Notes under the pieces: model-generated
The model's database searches: none
Told to the model about the DNA's origin: nothing
The model's input: the letters and a program-made list of their open reading frames with translations, nothing else
Position numbers and translations under genes: made by a program
NCBI GenBank assembly: GCA_020622085.1
Contig: JAHRYM010000001.1
Location: 743,117-807,116 of the forward strand
Direction: 5' to 3'
Length of the DNA: 64,000 nt
Source: Paracoccaceae bacterium
Lineage (GTDB): Bacteria; Pseudomonadota; Alphaproteobacteria; Rhodobacterales; Rhodobacteraceae
Part shown: positions 8,577 to 16,757 of the stretch, piece after piece
Layout of the letters: each line of letters begins with the position of its first letter
Numbering within the stretch: the stretch's first letter is position 1

Positions 8577-9140
8577 ATGCACGGGCTTGTCAACAGATCG
8601 CTCCAGGCATTTCTGATCGGAACCTATGGCACCGCCCTCTGGGAAGCGGTCGCGCAGGATATCGACATGGATGCCTCGGGAGTGGAGGCGATGCTGCAAT
8701 ATGATGACGGTGTTACCGATCTGCTGGTTTCGGCGGCGTCGCGGCGGCTGGGCAAACCCCGCGATTCCCTGCTCGAGGATGTGGGAGCCTATCTCGCCTC
8801 GCGCGAGGCGCTCAGGCGCCTGCTCCGTTTCGGCGGGCGAGATTATCCGGACTTCCTGCTGACGCTCGACGAATTGCCCGACAGGATCCGGCTGGCCATT
8901 CCGGATATCGATCTGCCGGTGATCACGGTCAGCGAACCGGGGCCAAGCCGCTTTCTGGTTTCTTGCGCGATGCCTTTCTACCGGCATGTCCTCGCCGGGT
9001 TGTTGCGGGCCATGGCCGACGACTACGGCGCGCTTGCGGTGATCGACACCTGCGAAGACGGCGGGCTTTGCGTCGATCTGATGGATACGCAGTTTGCGGC
9101 CGGCCGCCGCTTCGATCTGGCCAGACCGGGGGTGGAATGA
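8577..9140 (+). CDS. H-NOX-fold protein lacking the expected proximal heme histidine
   Basis: A 187-aa protein with the H-NOX/HNOB opening MHGLVNRSLQAFLIGTYG and the overall family length. Where canonical H-NOX proteins have the proximal ligand in an LDxLHxHL motif, this one reads LDELPDRI, placing Pro101 (codon 8877-8879) at the histidine position. The Y-x-S-x-R propionate motif region (~127-135, LVSCAMPFY) is also not recognisable. It therefore may not bind heme in the usual way. It overlaps the following HNOBA-GGDEF gene by ATGA, so the pair is almost certainly a sensor and its cyclase partner. The alignment is by eye. Confidence 0.8.
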   Translation: MHGLVNRSLQAFLIGTYGTALWEAVAQDIDMDASGVEAMLQYDDGVTDLLVSAASRRLGKPRDSLLEDVGAYLASREALRRLLRFGGRDYPDFLLTLDELPDRIRLAIPDIDLPVITVSEPGPSRFLVSCAMPFYRHVLAGLLRAMADDYGALAVIDTCEDGGLCVDLMDTQFAAGRRFDLARPGVE

Positions 9141-10237
9141 TGGACATGGCGGAGTCTCCGCGCCTGTCGGTCGATCTGGCGGCGATGGCGCGCCTGATGC
9201 CGATGTATGCCTGGGTCACGGCCGATGGCCGGTTGCGCAGCCTTGGGCCGACGCTTGCCAAGATCTGCGGTCCCCGCGCCGTCCCCGGGATGCCGTTCCT
9301 GGACCTGTTCCGCTGCCTGCGCTCGGCCTGCGCAAAGGGAGCGGCGCATCTGGCCGCCGCGCAGGATGATCGTCTGGCCTTTGCACTGCGCGACAACCCC
9401 GACACGGTGCTGCGCGGGCAGGTTGTGTCTCTTGGGCCGGGGCAGGGGATGTTGCTGAACCTTTCCTTCGGGATTTCGGCGGCCGAGGCCGTGGCGGCCT
9501 ACAGCCTCAACTCTTCGGATTTTGCGATTACCGATCTGACGGTCGAACTGCTTTATCTGACCGAAGCCAATGCAGCCGTCATGGGGGAACTCGCGGCGCT
9601 GAACGAACGGCTGCTCAGGGCGCGCAACCGCGCCGAACGCCGGGCGCTGACGGATTCGCTTACCGGGCTGTCGAACCGCCGGGCGCTGGAACTTTCGCTG
9701 CGTCGGCTGACACAGGGCGGGTTTCCCGTCCACGAGCGCCGCCAGATCGTTGATGCCGCCGACATTTCGGGTTTTGCCGTCCTGCAACTGGACCTCGACC
9801 GCTTCAAGGCGGTCAACGATACCTTCGGTCATGCGGCAGGTGATCACGTGCTGCGCCATGTCGGCATGACCTTGCGGGCGGAAACCCGGCTGACCGACGT
9901 GGTGGCGCGCCTGGGAGGCGACGAATTCGTGCTTATCCTGCCTGGATTCACCGATCCGCAGGCGGTGATGAAGCTTGCACGGCGGATCATCTCGCGGCTG
10001 GAATCCCCGATCGAATACCAGGGGCAGATGTGCCGGATTTCCGGCAGCATAGGGATTGCGCTCTCGAGCGACTACGCGATCGCCGACATCGACCGCATGC
10101 TTGCCGATGCCGATGCCGCCCTTTACATGTCCAAGCACGAAGGCCGTGGCCAGGCGATGCTTCACCGCCTGATACGCGAAGACATGCCGGCCGGGAAAAC
10201 CGAAAACGCCCGCATCCAGGACGTGTCGCCCGGGTAA
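9137..10237 (+). CDS. HNOBA-GGDEF diguanylate cyclase, partner of the H-NOX protein
   Basis: A 366-aa protein starting at ATG 9137 (or 9140), overlapping the H-NOX stop. The N-terminal ~160 residues match the H-NOX-associated (HNOBA) domain: MARLMPMYAWVTADGRLRSLGPTLAKI, VLRGQVVSLGPGQGMLLNLSFG and the coiled-coil-like DLTVELLYLTEANAAVMGELAALNERLL. A GGDEF domain follows with DSLTGLSNRRALE, LDLDRFKAVNDTFGH and an intact RLGGDEFVLILPG site, so it should synthesise cyclic-di-GMP. No EAL domain or TM segment is seen. In characterised pairs the H-NOX protein modulates the cyclase; here the sensor is unusual. Confidence 0.87.
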   Translation: MMDMAESPRLSVDLAAMARLMPMYAWVTADGRLRSLGPTLAKICGPRAVPGMPFLDLFRCLRSACAKGAAHLAAAQDDRLAFALRDNPDTVLRGQVVSLGPGQGMLLNLSFGISAAEAVAAYSLNSSDFAITDLTVELLYLTEANAAVMGELAALNERLLRARNRAERRALTDSLTGLSNRRALELSLRRLTQGGFPVHERRQIVDAADISGFAVLQLDLDRFKAVNDTFGHAAGDHVLRHVGMTLRAETRLTDVVARLGGDEFVLILPGFTDPQAVMKLARRIISRLESPIEYQGQMCRISGSIGIALSSDYAIADIDRMLADADAALYMSKHEGRGQAMLHRLIREDMPAGKTENARIQDVSPG

Positions 10238-10242
10238 GGCGT

Positions 10243-10281
10243 CGGACAGGGCTTCCGGACAGGGCTTCCGGACAGGGCCTC
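10243..10281. repeat. Three tandem 13-bp repeats
   Basis: The unit CGGACAGGGCTTC occurs three times head to tail immediately after the stop of the HNOBA-GGDEF gene, the third copy with one T-to-C change. It is intergenic and looks like a slippage-type micro-repeat. Confidence 0.8.
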
Positions 10282-10312
10282 CGGGCCTGCTGGCGCAAAC
10301 CGGCGGATATTG

Positions 10313-10347
10313 GCCTCCGGCGGGAGTATTTGGGGCAAAAGAGAAAC
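10313..10347 (+). repeat. Rhodobacteraceae-type intergenic repeat element (candidate)
   Basis: The stretch containing CCTCCGGCGGGAGTATTTG followed by GGGCAAAAGAGAAAC resembles a short dispersed intergenic sequence that I remember as frequent in Rhodobacter and Paracoccus genomes (CCTCCGGCGGG..TATTT..AAAGA). The core CCTCCGGCGGG can form a small stem. Only one copy is seen in this window, so the call rests on recollection of the family. Confidence 0.4.
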
Positions 10348-10453
10348 GACGACCCCTTGCGCCGGGCTGCTTCCGGCTGGCGGGACTTTGCCACATGGCT
10401 GCCCGATATTTATGGTGGCAGCGGGCTACAAGGCAGGACATGACCCGGGACGG

Positions 10454-10834
10454 ATGACGAAATACCCGCAGACCAGAGACCCGAAGACAGGCCGGTTGCG
10501 GCTGCGCCGGATGGGCCTGTGGTTTGTCGCGTTGCTTGTCGCCGCCTTCCTGCAGGCGGGGCAGGGGCTTCCAAAGGTCGACCATGCAGACACCGTCCGT
10601 GGGGCGGATGCGGTGATCGTCATTTCCGCCCGGCCATATGTGGTGAAACCTTCGCTTCCGGACCGCAAGGCGTGGCTGCTGGATGCGCCGATGCCTGCGG
10701 GCACAGGCGCGATCGAATTTCCGCCGCGGCCGGACGCAGGTTTGTTGCTTCGGGATGGCGCAGTGCCGGTCGCCTCGCCAGACCAGACAGCGCAGCCCCG
10801 CGCCCCGCCGGCACCCCCTCGCCTGACCATCTGA
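10454..10834 (+). CDS. Hypothetical single-TM, proline-rich protein
   Basis: A 126-aa protein if started at ATG 10454. A basic N-terminus (TKYPQTRDPKTGRLRLRR) is followed by one hydrophobic segment (~22-38, LWFVALLVAAFLQAGQG) and an extracytoplasmic part ending in a proline-rich tail (APPAPPRL). An in-frame start at 10310 would lie within the repeat element and is less likely. No family is recognised. It sits upstream of two further tiny membrane-protein genes on the same strand. Confidence 0.5.
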   Translation: MTKYPQTRDPKTGRLRLRRMGLWFVALLVAAFLQAGQGLPKVDHADTVRGADAVIVISARPYVVKPSLPDRKAWLLDAPMPAGTGAIEFPPRPDAGLLLRDGAVPVASPDQTAQPRAPPAPPRLTI

Positions 10835-10885
10835 ACCGTCGCCTGCCTTGCACGCGGCCAACGCATGTTCATGCAGGGAAGAAAC

Positions 10886-11062
10886 ATGTCCCAGGACTCC
10901 ACTCTGCCTGGCACTTCGCCACAGGCATCGCGCCCGGTCGACGCCGGACCCCGAACGCAGGCCGGTGGCAGCGGCCGCCAGACCCTGTTTAACTGGATCG
11001 TGATGATCCTCGGGCTTGGCGCGATCATCGGCCTGGCGCACCTTCTGTCGGATCACCTGTGA
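10886..11062 (+). CDS. Small single-TM protein
   Basis: A 58-aa protein from ATG 10886, chosen because GGGAAG lies 5 nt upstream; in-frame ATGs at 10865 and 10871 are possible. A polar N-terminus rich in Ser, Gly and Pro is followed by one C-terminal TM helix (FNWIVMILGLGAIIGLAHLL). No family is recognised. The next small gene starts 4 nt after its stop, so they are co-transcribed. Confidence 0.6.
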   Translation: MSQDSTLPGTSPQASRPVDAGPRTQAGGSGRQTLFNWIVMILGLGAIIGLAHLLSDHL

Positions 11063-11066
11063 GGAA

Positions 11067-11159
11067 ATGATGAAAAGCAACAAGCTGAAATACGCCCTTC
11101 TGGCCATGATCGGTCTTGCGATCGTGGGGGGCGATCTGTTGTCGATGATCTCGTCCTGA
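11067..11159 (+). CDS. Thirty-residue membrane peptide
   Basis: A 30-aa ORF beginning ATG ATG at 11067, with GAGGAA immediately upstream and overlapping the previous stop region (TGAGGAAATGATG). It encodes a charged N-terminus (MMKSNKLKY) and one hydrophobic helix (ALLAMIGLAIVGGDLL). Spacing of 4 nt from the preceding small gene and an RBS support translation, but so short an ORF needs expression evidence. Confidence 0.5.
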   Translation: MMKSNKLKYALLAMIGLAIVGGDLLSMISS

Positions 11160-11356
11160 CCATCACCCGGACCTTGCGCGGGCGGCTTCGCTCTGCCTGC
11201 GCCTTCGTGCTTTGGCTTTGACATGCGGACGCGTCACGGATAGGTGGGCGGCTTCGGCTCCGAAGTTCCGGGGCGCGGCGGGTGCTGGTGGCCCGGCCGC
11301 GGTGGGGAATGGGCGCCGCTCATCGGGTGGATTCACCCCCTTTCCTGGCGATTGAA

Positions 11357-13558
11357 ATGACCGAAAACGATATTGCCGCGCCTTTGGCCGCGGCGCTGGC
11401 AGCCAAGGGCTATGCCAACCTGACCCCCGTGCAACAGGCTGTTCTTGCCCCCGAAGTCGCGGGGCGGGATGTTCTGGTGTCCGCGCAGACGGGCTCGGGC
11501 AAGACGGTGGCCTTCGGGCTTGCGATGGCGCCCGAAATCCTGCTGGGGGCGAGCCGGCTCTTGTATGTGCCCGCACCCCTGGCGCTGGTGATCGCGCCGA
11601 CTCGGGAACTGGCGTTGCAGGTGGCGCGCGAACTGGCCTGGCTTTATGGCGAAGCCGGGGCGCAGATCGCCACCTGCGTGGGCGGCATGGACTACCGCAC
11701 CGAACGCCGGGCGCTGGAACGCGGTGCGCATATCGTCGTGGGCACTCCGGGCCGGTTGCGCGACCATATCGAACGTGGCGGGCTGGACCTGTCGGGCCTG
11801 CGCGCCGCTGTCCTGGACGAGGCCGACGAAATGCTTGACCTCGGCTTCCGCGAGGATCTGGAATTCATCCTGCAGGCGGCCCCCGAAGACCGGCGCACGC
11901 TGATGTTCTCGGCCACCGTCGCCAAGCCGATCGCGGAACTTGCGAAGGATTTCCAGAAGGATGCGCTGCGGATCCAGACCGCCGGCGAGGCGCGCCAGCA
12001 CGTCGATATCGAATACCGCGCGCTCAGCGTCACGATGCGCGACCGGGAACATGCGATCTTCAACCTGCTGCGCTATCACGAGGCGCGCACCGCCATCGTC
12101 TTTTGCAAGACGCGGGCGAATGTCAGTCACCTGCTGGCCCGGATGGGCAACCGGGGTTTTCAGGTCGTGGCGCTGTCGGGTGAACTGAGCCAGCAGGAAC
12201 GGACCCATGCGCTTCAGGCGCTGCGGGACGGGCGGGCGCGGGTCTGCATCGCCACCGATGTCGCCGCGCGCGGCATCGACCTGCCGGGGCTGGAACTGGT
12301 GATCCACGCCGATCTGCCGACCAATTCGGAAACGCTGTTGCACCGTTCGGGCCGGACGGGGCGCGCCGGGTCCAAGGGGGTTTCGGCGCTGATCGTGACG
12401 CCCGCCGACTACAAGAAGGCACAGCGGCTTTTGCAGGGGGCGAAGGTCGTGGCCGAATGGGGCAAGGCACCGTCCGCCGATGATGTGCGCGCCCGCGATG
12501 ATTCCCGGCTGATCGAACATCCGGCCCTTGGCCAAGCTCCCGGAGACGAGACGGCACTTGCTGAAACCCTGCTGTCCCGTTTCGGGCCGGAGCAGGTGGC
12601 CTCGGCCTTCATCCGACTGTGGCGCGAAGGTCGCTCGGCCCCTGAGGAAATTGGCGAGGCGCAGGTCATCGCGCCTTCGGCACCGCGTGAACGCGGTGAA
12701 TTCGGCCCCTCGGTCTGGTTCACGCTCTCGGTCGGCCATACGGGTCGGGCCGAGGCGCGCTGGCTATTGCCCAAGGTCTGCGAGGCCGGTGGCATCACCA
12801 AGGACGGTATCGGCGCGATCCGGGTGCGGGAAAACGAAACCTTCGTGCAGATCGCCACCGGGCTCGCCGGTCGTTTTGACAACGTGGCCGAAATCGAGCC
12901 GGGGATCACCATGCGCCGGATTGACGGCGAGCCGTCCCTTGACCGGCCCGAACGCAGCGGCCCGCGCCGGGACGCGCCGCCGCCGTTCCCGCGCGCCCTG
13001 TCCCGCGCCAAGGCCCGGCCCGCGCTTCTGGATGAACCCGTGGCCGTGCCCACGACTGTGCCAGTGACCGAGGCGCCACGCGAGAGGCGGCCGCGCGAGG
13101 CCGTGGCAGGGGACAATCCGCGGCCAAGGGCGGCCAAGCCCCAGCCCACCGAGCGACCCCGCGCCCATGACAAGCCCCGTCCCCACGACAAGCTGGCAGA
13201 GATCGCCACCCCCGAGCCGGTTCGCGCCGATCCGGCCGAAGAGCGCAAGCCGCGCTGGAAGGCCAGTGACCGTGCCGCTGCCAAGGCGACTGCGGGCAAG
13301 GCGGGTGAAGGCAAGGCGGGTGAAGGCAAGGCGGGTGCGGCGAAATCCGGACCACGTTCGGCGGCCAGCAAGTCCCACGGAACTTCCCCCCGCCACGATG
13401 GCTCCGAGGCTCGCCCGGCCCGGAGCGGCGGCTTCAAGTCCCATGCCGCGGAAGGCAAAACCGGCAAGTTCGGCAAGTTCCCGGGCAAGCCGGGGCAGGG
13501 CCGTCCGGGCACCGATGGCGGAAAGGGCTTTGGCAAGCCCCGTCGCCCCAAGGGCTGA
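11357..13558 (+). CDS. DEAD-box RNA helicase with DbpA-like domain and long basic tail
   Basis: A 733-aa protein starting at ATG 11357. All DEAD-box motifs are present: Q motif, AQTGSGKT (Walker A), PTRELALQ, GG, TPGR, VLDEADEM, SAT, ARGID and HRSGRTGRAG, in the first ~390 residues. A DbpA/CsdA-type RNA-binding module (~450-525, SVWFTLSVGHTGRAEARWLLPKVCEAGG) follows. The last ~200 residues are low-complexity Lys/Ala/Pro/Gly, with imperfect GKAGEGKAGEGKAG repeats, as in alphaproteobacterial DeaD proteins. Expected role: ribosome assembly or mRNA unwinding, often cold-induced. Confidence 0.93.
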   Translation: MTENDIAAPLAAALAAKGYANLTPVQQAVLAPEVAGRDVLVSAQTGSGKTVAFGLAMAPEILLGASRLLYVPAPLALVIAPTRELALQVARELAWLYGEAGAQIATCVGGMDYRTERRALERGAHIVVGTPGRLRDHIERGGLDLSGLRAAVLDEADEMLDLGFREDLEFILQAAPEDRRTLMFSATVAKPIAELAKDFQKDALRIQTAGEARQHVDIEYRALSVTMRDREHAIFNLLRYHEARTAIVFCKTRANVSHLLARMGNRGFQVVALSGELSQQERTHALQALRDGRARVCIATDVAARGIDLPGLELVIHADLPTNSETLLHRSGRTGRAGSKGVSALIVTPADYKKAQRLLQGAKVVAEWGKAPSADDVRARDDSRLIEHPALGQAPGDETALAETLLSRFGPEQVASAFIRLWREGRSAPEEIGEAQVIAPSAPRERGEFGPSVWFTLSVGHTGRAEARWLLPKVCEAGGITKDGIGAIRVRENETFVQIATGLAGRFDNVAEIEPGITMRRIDGEPSLDRPERSGPRRDAPPPFPRALSRAKARPALLDEPVAVPTTVPVTEAPRERRPREAVAGDNPRPRAAKPQPTERPRAHDKPRPHDKLAEIATPEPVRADPAEERKPRWKASDRAAAKATAGKAGEGKAGEGKAGAAKSGPRSAASKSHGTSPRHDGSEARPARSGGFKSHAAEGKTGKFGKFPGKPGQGRPGTDGGKGFGKPRRPKG

Positions 13559-13575
13559 TCCCGTCGCTGCCCGGA

Positions 13576-14487
13576 TCAGGTCAGGGCTTCGATCCGGGTA
13601 TCCGCAAAGGAGGCCAGCGCGGCCTTGATCGTGGCGCGGTCCGGCATCAGGCAGGCGGCCGTAGACAGCGCGTCTGCCACGGCGGCTTTCCCGGCACTGA
13701 TCGAGACAAGGTTCCAGCGCGCGGGCGCCGGCAAGCCGGTCACGGGGCTGAGGATATGTCCGACCTTGCCGCCCTGGTCAAAGGTGGTGCCAAGCGCCGA
13801 GGAACTGGCCAGCGCCCGGTCGGCCAGATCGACATGCCCGCCCGAAGTCAGCGTGACGGGCCAGGGCGTCCCTTCGTTTGAAGTGCCAAGCGCGCGCAGT
13901 TCCCCGGTGTTGACCAGCACATTCGTCAGGCCCTCGGCCCGCAGCATCTCGGCGATGCGGTCGGCGATGAAGCCTTGCGCCACGCCATTCAGCGTCAGCG
14001 CCATGCCGGGGCGCAGACGGATTGCGGATTCGTCGACGGAAACCCCTTCCCAGCCAACGGTTGCAAGCGTCTGCGCCAGGTCGTCCGCCGAAGGTGTCGC
14101 GCCTTCGCTGTAGCGACGGGCGTAAAGCGCCCAGAGCGGTTGCACGGTCGGATCGAACAGCCCGCCCGTCGCCGCATGGATCCGGTCGCAGACCCCGAGG
14201 CATTCCAGCAGCTCGAAGGGCGGCGCCGCAAGCGTGCCGGAGGCGTTCAGCCGCGAGAGCGCCGAGTCGGTGCGGTAAAGGCTGAACACGGTTTCCAGCC
14301 GGGCGATCTCGGCTGCGGCGCGGGCGGTGATCGCCGCCGAGTCGGGGTGGTCGAGCAGGATCTCGGCCTCGGCCCCCAGCGCGATGCCGCGCCAGCGATA
14401 CAGGGTGGATGCCTGCGCGGGCAGGCTGGCAACCACGGGAAGGGCCGCGGAAATCGTCAGGAAACGGCGTCTGGTCATGGGGCGCAT
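13576..14487 (-). CDS. nosX: NosX, ApbE-type FAD:protein FMN transferase
   Basis: A 303-aa ApbE-family protein, last gene of the nos operon. It has a Tat-type signal (TRRRFLTISAALPVVASLPAQA); start may be ATG 14487 or 14478. Family motifs include LNGVAQGFIADRIAEML (FAD-binding) and the C-terminal DALSTAACLM region. NosX attaches FMN to the periplasmic domain of NosR, which in this window carries the acceptor motif SGAT. It starts 1 nt after the nosL stop. A second ApbE gene in the window (31623) probably serves a different acceptor. Confidence 0.9.
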   Translation of the reverse strand: MRPMTRRRFLTISAALPVVASLPAQASTLYRWRGIALGAEAEILLDHPDSAAITARAAAEIARLETVFSLYRTDSALSRLNASGTLAAPPFELLECLGVCDRIHAATGGLFDPTVQPLWALYARRYSEGATPSADDLAQTLATVGWEGVSVDESAIRLRPGMALTLNGVAQGFIADRIAEMLRAEGLTNVLVNTGELRALGTSNEGTPWPVTLTSGGHVDLADRALASSSALGTTFDQGGKVGHILSPVTGLPAPARWNLVSISAGKAAVADALSTAACLMPDRATIKAALASFADTRIEALT

Positions 14488-14488
14488 G

Positions 14489-15046
14489 TCACTCGCCTCC
14501 TTTCTGGGTCTGGTTGCGCAGACGGGTCAAGAAATCACTGTCCTCGCCGGGGTCCACCACGGGATCACCGGTCTGGGGCAGGGGAATGTCGGCCAGTGCC
14601 ATCACATTGCCGCCATGGGCCGCAGCAAAGGCTGCTGCCTTTTCGGGGTCGCTGAATGGCACGTATTCGGGCTGGCCCATGCCGCCGGCCTGATCGGACC
14701 CGACGACAAAGAGGGCCTTGTCGATGGCGATCCACTCGGCCTTGCCGGGCTCGTCCCAATTCGGGGTGGTGCCCATGTCGGTGACATACGTCGCAAGGAT
14801 CTTGTAGTTCTGTTCGGGCATCCTGAGATAGGCCACGGTATCCGAGACCTGGCTGAAGAAGACCGCGCCGCCGGGGAAGCCCTCAAGCGCGATCTGGCCC
14901 TTGGGTCCGCCGTGTTCGACCACGTTCATCTGGCAGAAATAGCCGATGGTCTGGGCCGTCATCGGTTGTGGCGGAGGAGCCTTCGCCTCTTCCTCCTGAC
15001 AAGCGGCAAGCAGAACGGCAAGGCCAAGGGCAAGGAACCGGTTCAT
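14489..15046 (-). CDS. nosL: NosL copper-chaperone lipoprotein
   Basis: A 185-aa lipoprotein with signal peptide and lipobox LLAACQ (Cys ~18). The NosL metal site region YFCQMNVVEHGGPKGQI follows at ~40-56 (Cys and Met of the CxM motif), then DTVAYLRMPEQ and YVTDMGTTPNWDEP. NosL delivers Cu(I) for assembly of the CuZ centre of NosZ. The C-terminus has an extra acidic tail (VDPGEDSDFL). Start overlaps nosY by 4 nt. Confidence 0.92.
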   Translation of the reverse strand: MNRFLALGLAVLLAACQEEEAKAPPPQPMTAQTIGYFCQMNVVEHGGPKGQIALEGFPGGAVFFSQVSDTVAYLRMPEQNYKILATYVTDMGTTPNWDEPGKAEWIAIDKALFVVGSDQAGGMGQPEYVPFSDPEKAAAFAAAHGGNVMALADIPLPQTGDPVVDPGEDSDFLTRLRNQTQKGGE

Positions 15047-15864
15047 GGCGTCACCCTGCGGAAGGCCAGCACCGCAAGCCCCAGCGTCACGGCGGGCCAA
15101 AGGATGATCGAGGCCAGCGACTGCCAGACGGGAATGGTGTTGGCGGCACCCGCGACCCCGGCCGCAGCGGCCGTCGCCTGCGAGGCGGCAAGGTTGAACA
15201 GCCGGAAGGCATCGGCCGGATTGGCCAGAAGCGCATAGGGGAAGACGTTGGTCGTGAAGGTGCCGCCGCTGTCGGCCACCACCGCCGCGAGAAGCCCCAG
15301 ATCGTAAAGCACGATCGCCACCAGCCAGAAGCCGATGGCAAGGCCGGCCGCGCCGGATGGCCGGCGCGCAAAGGCCGAAATGGCATAGCCCACGCCGATG
15401 AAGGTGGCGCCCAGCAGCACCGAAGACCACAAAAGCCGCCAGAGCGACGGCAATCCCGCGACCGCGCCGCGATCCTGCGCGATGGCCGCGATCGAGGCGA
15501 TGCCGAAGCCCACCGCCACCGCCAGCGACAGGATTGCCAGATGCGCGACAAGTTTGCCGATCAGCACTTCGGCACGGGACACCGGATAGGTCAGCAGAAG
15601 CGGCAGGGTGCCCCGTTCGACCTCGCCGGCGATGGCGTCGAAGGACATCAGGAGCGCCATGAGAGGGATCAGGTAGACCGAGAGGCTGGTAAGGCTGGCG
15701 ACTGTCACCGACAGGCGGTCGGCACCAAGCGCGCCGGTGGGGCTGGAACCGGCTGCCGACAGGACAAGCGCGAAAAGCCCCATCATGGCGACGGCGATGC
15801 TGACCCAGCGGTTGCGCAGCGCGATCCGGCTTTCCGTTCCGGCAATGGCGAGGATCCGGTTCAT
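15043..15864 (-). CDS. nosY: NosY ABC-type permease for CuZ assembly
   Basis: A 273-aa integral membrane protein with about six TM segments. It shows the ABC-2 type permease pattern of NosY (AGTESRIALRNRWV, SFDAIAGEVERGTLPLLLTYPVSRAEVLIGKL). It works with the NosF ATPase and periplasmic NosD to supply sulfur or copper-cluster components to NosZ. It overlaps nosF upstream and nosL downstream by 4 nt each. Confidence 0.93.
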   Translation of the reverse strand: MNRILAIAGTESRIALRNRWVSIAVAMMGLFALVLSAAGSSPTGALGADRLSVTVASLTSLSVYLIPLMALLMSFDAIAGEVERGTLPLLLTYPVSRAEVLIGKLVAHLAILSLAVAVGFGIASIAAIAQDRGAVAGLPSLWRLLWSSVLLGATFIGVGYAISAFARRPSGAAGLAIGFWLVAIVLYDLGLLAAVVADSGGTFTTNVFPYALLANPADAFRLFNLAASQATAAAAGVAGAANTIPVWQSLASIILWPAVTLGLAVLAFRRVTP

Positions 15865-16757
15865 TGTCCGTCCCGATGGCTGAAGTGGCTGTAGATATCT
15901 TCCAGGCTCGGCGGCAGAACCTCAAGATCCGCGACGCGGTCGCCAAGCGCCACGATCCGGGCAAGTGCGGCGAGCTTGTCGTCCTGCGCGCAAGGCAGGA
16001 CCAGCGCCGCACCTTCCGGCGTCGCACCGGGCAGGGCAGCGGCGACCTCGGCCTCGGCATCCTTCCGGGGGATGACTTGCAGGACCACCGGCAGCGCCGC
16101 GTCGCGCCGCAGATCGCCAAGCGTGCCTTGCGCCACCATGCGACCCTTCGAAAGGATCAGGATGCGGTCGGTCCGCGCCTCGACCTCGGTCAGGGCGTGG
16201 GATGAGAGCAGGATCGAGGCGCCCTCGGCGGCCAGCCCGTCCAGCAGCGCGTAGAAATCGCGCCGCGAAACGGGGTCGAGGCCCGATGTCGGTTCATCCA
16301 GAACCAGCAACTTCGGCTGGCCGATCAGCGCCTGGGCGAGGCCGACGCGCTGGCGCATGCCCTTGGAATAGGTGCCGATCCGCCGCCGTCCGGCGGCATG
16401 AAGGCCCACGCGGTCCAGCAGCGACGCCGCCTTGGACGGGTCTTCGCCGCGCAGGCGCAGGTAGCTTGCGATCTGTTCGACCCCGGTCAGCGCCGGATGA
16501 AAGGCCACGTTTTCCGGCAGGTAGGCGACGTTCTGGCGCGCGACGGCCGATCCCGGCGCCGCACCGGTGACGACAACCTCGCCGCTGTCATGCGGAATAA
16601 GACCAAGGATGATCTTCATCATCGTCGATTTGCCCGCGCCGTTATGCCCCAGAAGGGCGACCCGTTCGCCTGCTGCGACCGAAAGCGTGACATCGGAAAG
16701 CGCCTGAACGCCCTGATAGGTCTTAGTGAGTCGTGATAGCTTCAGCGTCAGCGTCAT
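15861..16757 (-). CDS. nosF: NosF ABC ATPase
   Basis: A 298-aa ABC ATPase with Walker A LLGHNGAGKSTMMK (~35-48), a signature TYSKGMRQRVGLAQAL (in place of LSGGQ, as usual for NosF/CcmA-like proteins), Walker B LLVLDEPTSGLDP and a switch His (LLSSHALTE). It energises NosDFY-dependent maturation of NosZ. Its start lies inside the 3' end of nosD, giving an overlap of 35 nt, longer than the 4-nt overlaps elsewhere in the operon. Confidence 0.94.
   Translation of the reverse strand: MTLTLKLSRLTKTYQGVQALSDVTLSVAAGERVALLGHNGAGKSTMMKIILGLIPHDSGEVVVTGAAPGSAVARQNVAYLPENVAFHPALTGVEQIASYLRLRGEDPSKAASLLDRVGLHAAGRRRIGTYSKGMRQRVGLAQALIGQPKLLVLDEPTSGLDPVSRRDFYALLDGLAAEGASILLSSHALTEVEARTDRILILSKGRMVAQGTLGDLRRDAALPVVLQVIPRKDAEAEVAAALPGATPEGAALVLPCAQDDKLAALARIVALGDRVADLEVLPPSLEDIYSHFSHRDGQ

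Noticed and set aside
5628-8987. Minus-strand open frame of over 1100 codons opposite DUF3572, HAD, MttB and H-NOX genes
   Set aside because: Antisense shadow with no recognisable domains; the plus-strand genes carry clear motifs and ribosome sites.
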